From Mesotoga prima MesG1.Ag.4.2 (GTDB taxonomy: Bacteria > Thermotogota > Thermotogae > Petrotogales > Kosmotogaceae): 64,000 nt of DNA. Shown here in pieces: positions 15,767-24,529 of this stretch. Positions within the stretch are counted from its first letter, which is position 1. Each line of letters begins with the position of its first letter. The translations under genes were made by a program, and so were the position numbers. Location of the stretch: NCBI RefSeq assembly GCF_000147715.2, contig NC_017934.1, positions 1,674,001-1,738,000 on the forward strand, written 5' to 3'. Under the pieces are notes generated by a model that saw only the letters and a program-made list of their open reading frames with translations, did not search any database and was not told the DNA's origin.

Positions 15767-16476
15767 TCAGTTCAAAAATGAGAATATTCCGTTCTGCATT
15801 ACTTCTTCATAGGTAGGTAAGTTTTCGACCTCAACCGTCTCGCCAATCATCATTTCATATGCACTGAACAAGGATCTGATTATCTGAAGCTGAAGACCGG
15901 CCCTGTGAGTCAATGGGTAATCGGGATCATCAATAACATCGTACTTGTCTCTCCAGTTATCCTGCCCGGGATTTGGAGTCTCTGAAAGGAATGAAAGCGA
16001 ACCTGTTGCGTCACGGATCTCAAGGTGACTTAGGCCTCTAAAGGCTCTGTTCGATTCTTCGAGTTTCATAGATACTCCATAATAAGCCTCGATTTCCATG
16101 ATCGCCACTGCACCTATTTCCAGAGCATCGGGATGACAGACCAGCGTATAGGCCAAACTGCTACCGGATCGTTCATTCCCCTCGCTGTCTATATAACTGT
16201 CAGGTGTCCCGCTTTCATGCATATCTAGATTGAAGTCTACATTCTCAGTGTCTATCAGCTGGATAATTGCGTAAGCAAGCTGCTGCGTGGGATTGCCATC
16301 TGCTACTCCCGGATACTGCCTGTTCAGATTTCTCGCCTCTGCTCCATCTTCAAGAGTGAAATCGGATTGTGCATGCTTGAAGATTTCTGGATCGGGTATT
16401 CCCTGATCCAGAGGATCAGTTCTTCTATCTCCGTACACAAGAAATCGAGGACCGGATTTACCTTCTATGGCTATGT
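15767..16476 (-). pseudogene. M14-type metallocarboxypeptidase/aspartoacylase-like gene, 5' truncated by an IS
   Basis: The remaining ~230 codons encode the C-terminal two thirds of an M14-fold zinc hydrolase: a strand reading GKSGPRFLVYGD, then LNRQYPG (the substrate-binding Asn-Arg), then NLDMHES, matching the DxHES motif of succinylglutamate desuccinylase and aspartoacylase relatives. The zinc-binding His-x-x-Glu that precedes this in the family is missing. The frame is open upstream of the GTG at 16438 up to the end of the insertion element at 16477, where a stop codon lies in the terminal inverted repeat. So the gene was cut by the element and is almost certainly inactive. Its lost 5' part is not on the other side of the element, meaning that a deletion or rearrangement followed. 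It lies 10 bases before the permease gene. Confidence 0.78.
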
Positions 16477-16605
16477 CTCAACTTTGACAGCAAAAGAGAA
16501 TAAATGGTGGGAATAAGTTCTGAAAGGTGCATAAGTTCGTAGTAGATATTTGAATCGTTTTTGAAATGCGGTGCCATGTGTATTTGCTTGTCATTTTGTT
16601 AGTAC

Positions 16606-16635
16606 TTGACTTGTATTTAGTTATAGTGATATAAT
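16606..16635 (+). promoter_or_regulatory. Promoter of the IS1634-family transposase
   Basis: A -35 box TTGACT (16606-16611), an 18-base spacer and a -10 box TATAAT (16630-16635) end only nine bases before the ATG at 16645. The transcript would therefore have almost no leader and no ribosome site, so translation would be leaderless or nearly so. Confidence 0.75.
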
Positions 16636-17801
16636 ATAGGTGCCATGTTTCTTAGACTGAAGCACTTCAAAAACAAGGACGGTTCCACCAGGAGTTACCT
16701 GCAGCTCGTAGAGAATATACGAGTGGGGAATAAGACTAGACAGAAAGTTCTGGTTAATCTGGGGAGAGTAGATGATCTTCAGAACAGTGGCCAGATAGAT
16801 AGGCTTATTGAAAGCCTGAGGAACTTCTCGACGAAAGAATGGATTAGGAAAGAAGCCCTTAATGTGAATCAAACCTATCTGTGGGGACCTGTAATTATCT
16901 TCGAGCAGTTATGGAAGGAACTGGGTATCGAAAGAGTATTGAAGAGACTTCTGGGAGATACGGATGCAGTTAGCGATTACGTTGAGGCTATATTCGCTAT
17001 GGTACTTAACAGACTTGTCGAACCGAGATCGAAGAGGGGAGTAGACAGGTGGGTAAGCAAGGTTTACAGACCTGAGTTCGAACAGTTGAGTCTTCAGCAT
17101 TACTACCGTGGACTGGATTATCTCGAGAAGTTCAAGGAAGAAGTGGAGGAAGAGCTATTCAGTAATGTGAAGACTCTCTTCAACTTGAATCTCGATCTAG
17201 TCTTCTGGGACACAACGAGTACGTACTTCCAGGGAGAAGGACCCGAACTTTCAATGTATGGTCGTTCTAAGGATCACAGGTCTGATTGCAAGCAAGTGAT
17301 GATAGGGGTACTAATGACGAAGGATGGTTTCCCCGTTGCTCACCAAATCTTTCCCGGAAACACAGCAGACATAGATACTTTCAGGATAGCTCTTGAGGAT
17401 ATACGAAGGAGATTCAACATAGACAGGGTTATAGTGGTAGCCGATAGAGGAATGATAAGCAACGGACTCATTGAGGAGATAGATAAGACCGGGCTTTCAT
17501 ACATATTCGGAGTGAAGATGAGAAGAAGCAAGAGAGTTGAAGCGGTATTGAATCAGCCCGGTGATTACGAAGAAGTGGAAGAGAATCTGAAGGTAAAGGA
17601 AGTTCTGCATGAGGGGGAGAGATACGTAATCTGTTTCAATCCATTTCAGGCAGAAAGAGACAGAATCAAGAGAGAAGAGATAGTGAAGAACCTTACGAAG
17701 AAACTTAAACAGGGGCCAAAGAGTCTTGTTGGAAACAGAGGATACAGAAGATATCTGAGTATGCAGAAAACAGATGTGAAGATAGACCAGGAAAAGATGG
17801 C

Positions 17802-17810
17802 CTCGGAAAT
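17802..17810 (+). repeat. Left copy of the 9-bp target duplication of the IS256-family element
   Basis: CTCGGAAAT here is repeated exactly at 19138-19146 on the other side of the inner element. Removing the element plus one copy restores the reading frame of the outer transposase. Confidence 0.92.
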
Positions 17811-19137
17811 GGTTCTGTCTCTTTTTTGTGTAAACCCCTTTTTTGTAATGGGTTTAAGAATCAGCTTATGTACTTAGCTAATCTTTCATACTTTATCACA
17901 AGTTGAGTAAGGATCCTGGACCAATCAAGAGTTCTTACTGTCCATTTCTTTGTTATGTTCATTATTGCTAGATAAGCCATCTTTAAGAGAGAATTGTCTG
18001 TTGGAAAGACTCCTTTGTTCTTCGTCACCTTCCTGAGTTGTCTATTAACTGATTCAATGGGATTAGTTGTATAAACCAATCTTCTCAGTTCCTCTGGATA
18101 TTGAAAGAAGGTTGAGAGAGTTTCCCAGTTATCTTTCCAGCTTTTTATTGACAAGTGGTATTTGTCGCCCCACTTCTCTTCTAGTGCAAGCAATGCATTC
18201 CATCCTGCCTCTCTTGTAGGTGCCTGATAAATTGTCTTGAGATCGCGTGCTAGAGGTCTACGATCCCTCCAGGTAACATATCTCATGGTGTTTCTTATCT
18301 GGTGAACTATGCACTTCTGAACCTCTGAGAATGGATATACAGCCTCTATGGCTTCTTCCATTCCGCTTAATGCATCTATTGAGAAGATTGCCACGTCTTC
18401 AACCCCGCGATTCTTCAATTCGTTGAGAATGCTTAGCCAGTAGCTTGCTCCTTCTGTTTCACTTATCCACATGCCTAGAATGTCTTTGTGGCCATTTAGG
18501 GATACTCCTAAGGCTATATAGAGTGCTTTCTTCCTTACCTGGTTGCTTTCAACGACCCTGAAGAATACGGCATCCATGTAGACTATCGCATACGCAGATT
18601 CTAATGGTCTGTTTCTCCATTCGGAGACCAGTGGCAGTATCTTGTCCGTTATCCTGCTTACGCTCTCTGCAGACAATCTGGAACCGTAGATATCCTCTAT
18701 ATGACTCTGAATATCTCTTACTGTCATTCCCCTTGCATACATGGAGATTATCTGATCCTCTATACCAGAAATGTCCCTCTGGTGTTTCTTCACAACAACC
18801 GGTTCAAATTCACCTTTTCTGTCTCTTGGTATCTCAAGTTCTATTTCTCCGTAATCGCTCCTAACTGTCTTCTTGCTATGTCCATTCCTGGAATTGTCAG
18901 TCTCTTTGTTCTTGTAGTCATGCTTCGAATATCCAAGCTCATCTTCCAGTTCTCCTTCAAGCATTTCTTTGATTACGTCACCAAACAATTCCTTCATTGC
19001 CTCTTGAACATCTCCGACATCTTCAAATCCATTCTTCTCGATTAACGACTTGATCTTTTCTCTGTCAAATTTCATCTTCTTTTCCCTCCAATCTTCTCTT
19101 CCATTCTAGAGGGTTTACACAATCTTCTTTACATACT
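17811..19137 (-). mobile_element. IS256-family insertion sequence
   Basis: The element is 1,327 bp and lies between two CTCGGAAAT copies. Its ends are imperfect inverted repeats of 28 bases that begin G/A-GTTCTGT or AGTATGT and share the inner block TTGTGTAAACCC, a known feature of IS256-family ends. One transposase gene fills it. The perfect 9-base target duplication (IS256 members make 8-9) suggests recent insertion. Confidence 0.93.
17861..19075 (-). CDS. IS256-family (Mutator-type) transposase
   Basis: A full-length, 404-residue DDE transposase that moves the surrounding IS. The N-terminal part has a helix-rich DNA-binding region (about 1-150, with IISMYARGMTVRDIQSHIE typical of the family). 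The first catalytic Asp is in IVYMDAVFFRV, the second in IFSIDALSGMEEAI, followed by the conserved C-x2-H in KCIVHQIRN, and the catalytic Glu in TTNPIESVNRQLRK. All three are present and no frameshift is seen, so the enzyme is probably active. The ATG at 19075 has GGAGGGAAAAGAAG just upstream. The gene runs opposite to the transposase it interrupts. Confidence 0.95.
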   Translation of the reverse strand: MKFDREKIKSLIEKNGFEDVGDVQEAMKELFGDVIKEMLEGELEDELGYSKHDYKNKETDNSRNGHSKKTVRSDYGEIELEIPRDRKGEFEPVVVKKHQRDISGIEDQIISMYARGMTVRDIQSHIEDIYGSRLSAESVSRITDKILPLVSEWRNRPLESAYAIVYMDAVFFRVVESNQVRKKALYIALGVSLNGHKDILGMWISETEGASYWLSILNELKNRGVEDVAIFSIDALSGMEEAIEAVYPFSEVQKCIVHQIRNTMRYVTWRDRRPLARDLKTIYQAPTREAGWNALLALEEKWGDKYHLSIKSWKDNWETLSTFFQYPEELRRLVYTTNPIESVNRQLRKVTKNKGVFPTDNSLLKMAYLAIMNITKKWTVRTLDWSRILTQLVIKYERLAKYIS

Positions 19138-19146
19138 CTCGGAAAT
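19138..19146 (+). repeat. Right copy of the 9-bp target duplication
   Basis: CTCGGAAAT, identical to 17802-17810. It marks the right border of the IS256-family element. Confidence 0.92.
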
Positions 19147-19659
19147 CAAATACGATGGCAAATACGTTCTAAGAACGAACGCAAAACTAACCAATAGAGA
19201 GGTTGCTCAATCATACAAGTTACTGTGGAAAGTAGAGAGGGCCTTCAGGGAACTGAAGAGCGGACTCGATCTTCGCCCCATATACCATTACACAGACACG
19301 AGGGTGAAGGGACACATAATGATCTGTTTCCTTGCACTAGTAATGGAGACTGCCTTATGCAGAAAGCTGAAAGAGATTGGGAGTACTTTCTCTTACGCAG
19401 AAATACTTGAAGACTTGAAAGAGATAAGGGCAGTTGAGCTAACGATAGAAAACAAACGCTTTCTTGCAAGGACTGAAATGATGGGCAATGCTTACGACGC
19501 TTTCAAAGCACTCAAGATAAGACCGCCGGATCTGCTCAAAGAGATTGCATAATAGACCACTGTGGTGGTACGTCTGTTTTTCTTTTCATTTTTTCCCTTG
19601 TTTAGCTGTTTTCAGATTTCTTGCTGTCAAAGTTGAGTTTGTGCACTTAATGGAAAAAA

Positions 19660-19684
19660 GGAGTCACGAAAAAGTCATGACTCC
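19660..19684 (-). terminator. Terminator-like hairpin, leftward
   Basis: On the minus strand a 7-base stem GGAGTCA/TGACTCC with an 11-base loop is followed by TTTTTTCC. It lies just outside the IS end and may be the terminator of a leftward gene lost when the IS-linked rearrangement occurred, or a second stop for the sugar operon. Confidence 0.6.
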
Positions 19685-19861
19685 AAGAAGCAATCTTAAT
19701 GAGTTCAAGAAAGACTGTTTTCAGCTATCAGTTCTAGCAGTAGTCATTACAAAAGAACAAGATTATTGAATTTCCAGTAGAAAAAAGGCAGAAGTAGTAA
19801 CGTGATTCTTCTGCAGGCTTTAGGGAGTTTAGTCAATGAATCTTTTTCAGAGCCTTACCAA

Positions 19862-19897
19862 AAATCATTCAAAGAACTATTGTTCTTTGAATGATTT
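19862..19897 (-). terminator. Rho-independent-type terminator of the sugar operon
   Basis: A perfect 16-base stem with loop TATT (AAATCATTCAAAGAAC and its complement), followed on the minus strand by TTTTT. It starts 6 bases after the stop codon of the DUF2961 gene. The stem is A/T-rich, unusual, but its length compensates. Confidence 0.8.
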
Positions 19898-19902
19898 CCC
19901 TG

Positions 19903-21003
19903 CTAGTCAGCATAAGGCAGCCTATCTTCAGATGGCAGAAGTGATTCGAACCTTTTGTGGGGTTCTGCCTGGTACCAGAAAGCAACAGACGAATAATCGT
20001 CAAAACGGTTGTTGTTGTGACCCTTTTCTATGGTTACTTTCAACGACTTACTGAAATAGATCGGATCCTCTATATGGAATCTGTACATACTCATGTATCC
20101 TTTCCAGTTGTTGTTTCCGGGAAGTATCAGCCCAAAGTACTCCGAGGCATAACTTTGAGAAGGACACCAGGCCATACTGAAGTAATCCTCGGTGCCCGTA
20201 CCGTGGAGAGAAGGCGGCCATGAATCGCCATCGATGAAAATCATGTCGTCGCCTTCTCCGTACCAATCCCACTGATCTGTCTCACGCATGTTATGGACAT
20301 AGAAGAAGCAACCAACATAATGACCTTTGCCTTGAGCATCAAGAATGACGTAGTTGTCCCTGCCGGTCTTGTTCTGGCCTTGAAACTCGAAAATGTTGTT
20401 CGCTACGAACGGCTCCAGAGCAAAGTCTTTAAGATTATTGGGAGCAAGTGACTTCACTAGATTACTTTCATCTCTCGAAACGCCCTGCTCTCTTCGCCAT
20501 TGCGCATGGAAGTAAGCTATGTTCTCCGGTAATTCTGGCCAGAGCTCGTAATCAATATAGTAGTAGGCAACAAGATCTTGGGAAGAATTCTCGTTAGCGA
20601 TTTCTATTCGTGCCTTTTTTCTAAATGGCATAGGAAAGAAGCAGTTAAAGCCTCGACCATCTTCAGGTGACATTTGTATGGGCAGAGAAGAGAAGTTGAC
20701 TGTTTTCCCATGTCCGGCACCAAAGAAATCCCCTATTGGACTCTCAACACTTGGTGCACTTTCGTCATCCCAGAAGATCCGCAATATACCCTTGCGCAAA
20801 AAGTGCTTCTCGGTAGATCTGAATGTCATCCATATATGGCTAACAACTCCCGGTCCTTCAATTTCACCCAGAACTAATGTCTCTCCTGCTGCTATTGCTT
20901 TCCAGTCTTTATTACCACCGCTTTCATCGTAAGATGATATTCTTCCTCTTCTAGCATTTTTTAGTGTCATCAGGTTTCTAAGAGTTCCACTGGAAAAGTC
21001 CAT
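19903..21003 (-). CDS. DUF2961/GH172-family glycoside hydrolase
   Basis: A 366-residue protein without signal peptide, so cytoplasmic. It matches DUF2961, now glycoside hydrolase family 172, whose known members are exo-acting on furanosides (alpha-D-fructofuranosidase, alpha-D-arabinofuranosidase). The two catalytic acids fall in the family motifs: Glu250 in DWYGEGDDMIFIDGD and Glu272 in LHGTGTEDYFSMAW. The N-terminal SYDESGGNKDW and GPGVVSHIW strands also fit. Family enzymes form trimers or hexamers with six-stranded jelly-roll folds. The ATG at 21003 has GGAGGTTTAGA before it and lies 1 base after the stop of the DUF4185 gene. It is the last gene of the operon, so the likely job is to cut the imported oligosaccharide to monosaccharides. 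The exact sugar is inferred from the neighbour. Confidence 0.85.
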   Translation of the reverse strand: MDFSSGTLRNLMTLKNARRGRISSYDESGGNKDWKAIAAGETLVLGEIEGPGVVSHIWMTFRSTEKHFLRKGILRIFWDDESAPSVESPIGDFFGAGHGKTVNFSSLPIQMSPEDGRGFNCFFPMPFRKKARIEIANENSSQDLVAYYYIDYELWPELPENIAYFHAQWRREQGVSRDESNLVKSLAPNNLKDFALEPFVANNIFEFQGQNKTGRDNYVILDAQGKGHYVGCFFYVHNMRETDQWDWYGEGDDMIFIDGDSWPPSLHGTGTEDYFSMAWCPSQSYASEYFGLILPGNNNWKGYMSMYRFHIEDPIYFSKSLKVTIEKGHNNNRFDDYSSVAFWYQAEPHKRFESLLPSEDRLPYAD

Positions 21004-21004
21004 T

Positions 21005-22645
21005 CTAAACCTCCTGTTTGATTAATCTGACTTTCATTAGATAAACATTGTATGGCGTCCATAATGACATAGTGAAATAAATGTACTCTCCGTCATTTTC
21101 AACGAACAGAGGATTCAAAAAAGCCCCGTACAAGCCTGAATACTCCCTTGAAGAAACAAGCTGATGTGGTTTACTCCATGGGCCCCATGGATTGGGAGAT
21201 TCTCTTATCTCAAGATCGTGACTTTGCTCGTTCAAATAAGTTATTATCCACTTTCCGAGGAAGTGATTGTACATTGCAGAACATTCGCCAACAGGAGCCT
21301 CAATAATTATCTCTGCGTCTTCTTCTTTGCTCGACCACTGAGGAATTCCGGAATTATCTAGGCCTGAGAAGTATCTGTATGCATCAATTTTCTCTATTTC
21401 TTCGCCATCCACTTTCATTAATTTGACTCCACCGAACCTTCCGCTGGGGATTCCGAAGAAGAAGAGGGTATCGCTGTTCACGTCACAACCATCAGGAATC
21501 TTTGGCCACTGGGAAGCCTTCGCAATACCTACCTGGGCAAAGTTACTCTCCGAACCCCATTTTACAGAGTCAAGTACATCCCAGGTCCTTCCGCCGTTCT
21601 TTGAAACCGCCAAGCCAGAATAGCTCGTGTTCCACCTCCCCGGTTCTCCCCAGTAGTTGACCATCATGTAGTGCAAGTAAAGTCTTGAGTTGACAGCTAC
21701 TCCGTTGGTTGGAATAGCCGTAATATCTCCAGGAGTTGAATGAATCAGTTCTTTCGCAGCTCCGGAAGACTCTCCAGGTCCTCCCCAGTAGAAGGCTTCT
21801 CGAAGCTCCCGAGCTGAAAAGTTCACTGAGTTTTCAGCAATATCGGTAAAGATAACTTCATAGTCAGAGGTGCCCCACTCTTTTGCGCCAATGCCGTACC
21901 TTGCTGAGTTTAGAAAGCCCTCTTTGTCATCAAAAGTGCCGGCTTCAATCCAGTTCTCTCCATCCTGGCTGTAACTGAATACATATGTATTAGAGAATAA
22001 CCTGTTTTCAATTCTCAGATATGGATAAAGAGATGCCACTTCAGCAATTTTAACGAATTTGCCTCCGATAATTCCGCTAGCTTCCATTGTCCTGTTGCCA
22101 AGATGGCCCCACATAATCCAGTTCTGCACTCCGCTGAAGAAAAGTAATCCACACAAATTCGTTGCTCCAACAGGAGCAGAGTTGCTTTCGATTCTTGTCT
22201 CTATTGACCATTCTCCAGGTAGCTGAGATTTTAGAAGTTTCGGCGCGAGATCAACACTTGACCACAAATCAGCTCCTTTTACCACATTGAGCCTGACTGT
22301 ATTATCAGAAAACGCGTATGTAGAAGCTCCATCCCCTGTTATGAACCCTTCAAAAATGATGCCGTCACTCGGATCTTGGTCGGTGGTGAATGCCATAACA
22401 TTCTTGCGCCAATTTGTTTTGTTGATTCCAAAAGTGTCACCAAAAACAAAGTATGTGATTTCACCATCATTGAAACTGTGACCAAGATCGGTTCCGAAGA
22501 CGTCATACTTAAGAGTGTTGTTGATTGCGTTGGGGCCTGTAAGCTTTGCTACCATTTCCAGTTCTGTAACATCCTTAAGAGATGTGGCAAGGAGAAACGA
22601 AGAAATCAATACCACGCTTAATAGGAGTAAAGCTACTCTTATCAT
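21005..22645 (-). CDS. Secreted DUF4185/GH183-like protein
   Basis: About 546 residues, counted from the ATG at 22645, which has a perfect AAGGAGG seven bases upstream; a longer reading frame to 22693 has no such site. The N-terminus is a signal peptide (MIRVALLLLSVVLISSFLLA), so the protein is exported. The body looks like a five-bladed propeller of the DUF4185 type: GEITYFVFGDTFG, then GDITAIPTNGVAVNSRLYLH, GLAVSKNGGRTWDV, and later ECSAMYNHFLGKWIITYL and NPWGPWSKP. DUF4185 includes enzymes of family GH183, endo-D-arabinofuranases. An insert at about 110-300 resembles a lectin-like (DUF1583/laminin-G-like) domain with SIETRIESNSAPVG. I could not confirm catalytic acids. It would cut polysaccharide outside the cell to feed the adjacent ABC importer. 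Confidence 0.7.
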   Translation of the reverse strand: MIRVALLLLSVVLISSFLLATSLKDVTELEMVAKLTGPNAINNTLKYDVFGTDLGHSFNDGEITYFVFGDTFGINKTNWRKNVMAFTTDQDPSDGIIFEGFITGDGASTYAFSDNTVRLNVVKGADLWSSVDLAPKLLKSQLPGEWSIETRIESNSAPVGATNLCGLLFFSGVQNWIMWGHLGNRTMEASGIIGGKFVKIAEVASLYPYLRIENRLFSNTYVFSYSQDGENWIEAGTFDDKEGFLNSARYGIGAKEWGTSDYEVIFTDIAENSVNFSARELREAFYWGGPGESSGAAKELIHSTPGDITAIPTNGVAVNSRLYLHYMMVNYWGEPGRWNTSYSGLAVSKNGGRTWDVLDSVKWGSESNFAQVGIAKASQWPKIPDGCDVNSDTLFFFGIPSGRFGGVKLMKVDGEEIEKIDAYRYFSGLDNSGIPQWSSKEEDAEIIIEAPVGECSAMYNHFLGKWIITYLNEQSHDLEIRESPNPWGPWSKPHQLVSSREYSGLYGAFLNPLFVENDGEYIYFTMSLWTPYNVYLMKVRLIKQEV

Positions 22646-22649
22646 GAAA

Positions 22650-23678
22650 TCAACCTCCTTGTTTTTCGGAAGAGAGATCATAAACTGAATCACGAATTAT
22701 CAGTTCACCTTCGACGACCACTATTTGAGAGTTTGATTCGTTGTTCTTCATCTCTCTTTTCAGAAGTGCCACGGCATTCATCGCCAAAGACTCGATCGGC
22801 TGCCGGAATGCAGTAATGGGTGGAGATGTCACTTCAAGCCATTCAATATCGTCAAAGGAAACAAGCGAAAGTTCTTGTGGAATCTTTATCCGAAGAGTCT
22901 TCAGTGCCTGAAGAAAAGCCTTTGTTATGACAAGGTTTCCGGTTATGAGTGCCGTTGGTCTGTGAGAGAGGATTTCAGCAGCTTGGGACTTAACATCATT
23001 TTCTATGAATAATCCAAATCTTTCAAGGCTGAACTCTTCACTGAGACCGAAATCCTTAATCGCCTCTCTGTAGCCAGCTAATCTCTCTTCTCCCATAGAC
23101 GTATTGGGAACACTCTCTACAAAAGCTATTCTTCTGTGGCCTTTACGGTACAGGTATCTAACTATCTTGTAGACCGCGCTTCTGTTGTCCACATTCACCC
23201 GACTAAGATCAAGGCCTTCAACGTTTCGATCAAAGAAGACTATAGGGATATCCATCGCTTTAACCCTCTTGTAGATCGAAATATTACCAGTTCTATCCAC
23301 GGGCGCTGCAAGGATACCTGTAACATTCTTGGAAACCATTATCTCAAGATACTCACGTTCCTTCTCAAGAGACTCCCTTGTTGTAGAAAGCAGTATCTCA
23401 TATCCGGAATCGTACAGAAGCTCTTCTATCTTTGTCACAAAATGGGCAAAGAATGGGTTGAATGTGTCCGGAACCAGCACGCCTATAAGATTTGTCTTCT
23501 GATGCTTGAGGCTCCTGGCAGAATAGTTGGCTATATAACCAAGTTCATCTGCCTTCTGCAATATTCTCTTCTCCAGAGCAGGACCAACTTCACCCTTCCC
23601 GTTAAGAGCTCTGGAAACAGAAGCAACCGAGACCCCGAGTTCTTCGGCAATTGATTTTATGGTAACCCTTTGCGCCAA
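22650..23678 (-). CDS. LacI-family transcriptional regulator of the sugar operon
   Basis: 342 residues. The N-terminal helix-turn-helix is typical (TIKSIAEELGVSVASVSRAL at about 6-25, followed by the hinge helix region YSARSLKHQKTNLIGVLVPD). The rest is a periplasmic-binding-protein-like sensor domain with the usual SFDDIEWLEVTSPPITAFRQP segment near the C-terminus, where sugar ligands are bound. It should repress the operon in the absence of the sugar. The palindrome CGTAAACGTTTACG upstream of the binding-protein gene is the probable operator. The gene lies within the operon, after the second permease (15-base gap) and 4 bases before the DUF4185 gene, so it is probably autoregulated. Confidence 0.93.
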   Translation of the reverse strand: MAQRVTIKSIAEELGVSVASVSRALNGKGEVGPALEKRILQKADELGYIANYSARSLKHQKTNLIGVLVPDTFNPFFAHFVTKIEELLYDSGYEILLSTTRESLEKEREYLEIMVSKNVTGILAAPVDRTGNISIYKRVKAMDIPIVFFDRNVEGLDLSRVNVDNRSAVYKIVRYLYRKGHRRIAFVESVPNTSMGEERLAGYREAIKDFGLSEEFSLERFGLFIENDVKSQAAEILSHRPTALITGNLVITKAFLQALKTLRIKIPQELSLVSFDDIEWLEVTSPPITAFRQPIESLAMNAVALLKREMKNNESNSQIVVVEGELIIRDSVYDLSSEKQGG

Positions 23679-23693
23679 CGATTCCTCCTCCAG

Positions 23694-24518
23694 TCAGAGT
23701 TTCATACCGGTCATTTTTATGCTCTGCATTAACTGTTTCTGCAATATCACAAATACAATCAAAGTTGGAATGAGAGCTACCGTGCAGGCAGCTAGCTGAA
23801 TAGCCCATGGATTATTATACTCTCCACCATACTGGGCTATTCCCAGCTGTACTGTCCGCATCTCCGGCGAATTAATTATCACCAGCGGCCACATAAATGA
23901 ATTCCAGTTCGCCAAGAAAAAGAAGACGGCGAGTGCTGAGAGTACGGGCTTTGAAAGTGGCAGCACGATCTTGAAAAAAACCCTCACCAATCCGCTTCCG
24001 TCAATTATTGCCGCTTCTTCCAATTCTCTAGGGAATCCGAGATAGAACTGCCTCAAAAAGAAAATCCCAAAAGCGTGGGGAATAGCCGGTATTATAAGCC
24101 CTCTATAAGAGTCAATCCAGCCAAAGTTTTTTACAATTAGAAACAGCGGGATCAGGATTGCAGAAAACGGAATCATTAGAGTGCTAATGACGAGAATGAA
24201 CAGTACATTTCTGCCAGGATATCTGAGTCTTGCCAGCGAATAAGCGGCCATAGAGTGAAGAAGAAGAGCGACAATAGTAACAACGGAGGCAACAAAGAAG
24301 GTGTTCAACATATATCTGGCGAAAGGCACTTGCGAGAATACTTTTGAGTAATTTGACCATACTGGGTTTTCGGGGATTAGCTTCGGCGGGAATGCGAAGA
24401 TCTCGCTAGGTGACTTCAGAGAACTCACGAACATCCAATAGATTGGAAAGAGAAAGAACATCGCAAGAGCCACTAGCAAAACGTACCTCAGTATTCCCTT
24501 CACTATTCTGGTCTTCAT
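23694..24518 (-). CDS. ABC sugar transporter permease (MalG type)
   Basis: About 274 residues with six membrane helices; the inner-membrane partner of the permease encoded upstream. The coupling-loop (EAA) motif that contacts the ATPase is present as EEAAIIDGSGLVRVFFKIVLPL. The tail KQLMQSIKMTGMKL is typical of the MalG/CUT1 group that imports di- and oligosaccharides. I prefer the ATG at 24518, which has GAGGGGGGTAAAT before it; an upstream GTG at 24533 would overlap the previous stop as GTGA. The ATPase subunit is not in the operon. Thermotogota often use a shared MsmK-like ATPase, which is presumably elsewhere in the genome. Confidence 0.93.
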   Translation of the reverse strand: MKTRIVKGILRYVLLVALAMFFLFPIYWMFVSSLKSPSEIFAFPPKLIPENPVWSNYSKVFSQVPFARYMLNTFFVASVVTIVALLLHSMAAYSLARLRYPGRNVLFILVISTLMIPFSAILIPLFLIVKNFGWIDSYRGLIIPAIPHAFGIFFLRQFYLGFPRELEEAAIIDGSGLVRVFFKIVLPLSKPVLSALAVFFFLANWNSFMWPLVIINSPEMRTVQLGIAQYGGEYNNPWAIQLAACTVALIPTLIVFVILQKQLMQSIKMTGMKL

Positions 24519-24529
24519 ATTTACCCCCC

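Larger units (their letters stand above)
16645..19552 (+). pseudogene. IS1634-family (IS4-superfamily) transposase, split by IS256 insertion
   Basis: The coding sequence is 16645-17810 joined to 19147-19552. These two pieces add to 1,572 bases, exactly 524 codons, and read through in frame as KMASEIKYDGKYVLRT, so the gene was intact before the insertion. As it stands, the first piece runs on into the inner element and stops at 17877. DDE residues are divided between the pieces: the first Asp in FWDTTSTYF, the second in VVADRGMIS, and the catalytic Glu in KVERAFRELKSGLDLRP in the second piece. The present copy therefore cannot make an active transposase. The N-terminal motif MFLRLKHFKNKDG and the YHYTDTRVKGH segment after the Glu are typical of IS1634 enzymes. 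Confidence 0.9.
16477..19637 (+). mobile_element. IS1634-family insertion sequence, interrupted by an IS256-family element
   Basis: The ends are 17-base perfect inverted repeats (CTCAACTTTGACAGCAA at 16477-16493 and its complement at 19621-19637). The same end sequence recurs at 27371-27387, which supports the boundary. Without the inner element and one copy of its 9-base target duplication, the IS would be 1,825 bp with a single transposase of 523 residues. No target duplication flanks the outer ends: the left flank reads CTATGT and the right TTTGTG. The left end cuts an M14 gene whose other part is absent on the right, so the outer junctions are probably products of recombination between IS copies. 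Confidence 0.85.

Noticed and set aside
19545-19769. A plus-strand frame of 74 codons crossing the IS right end
   Set aside because: It crosses the inverted repeat and a leftward terminator hairpin and has no ribosome site.
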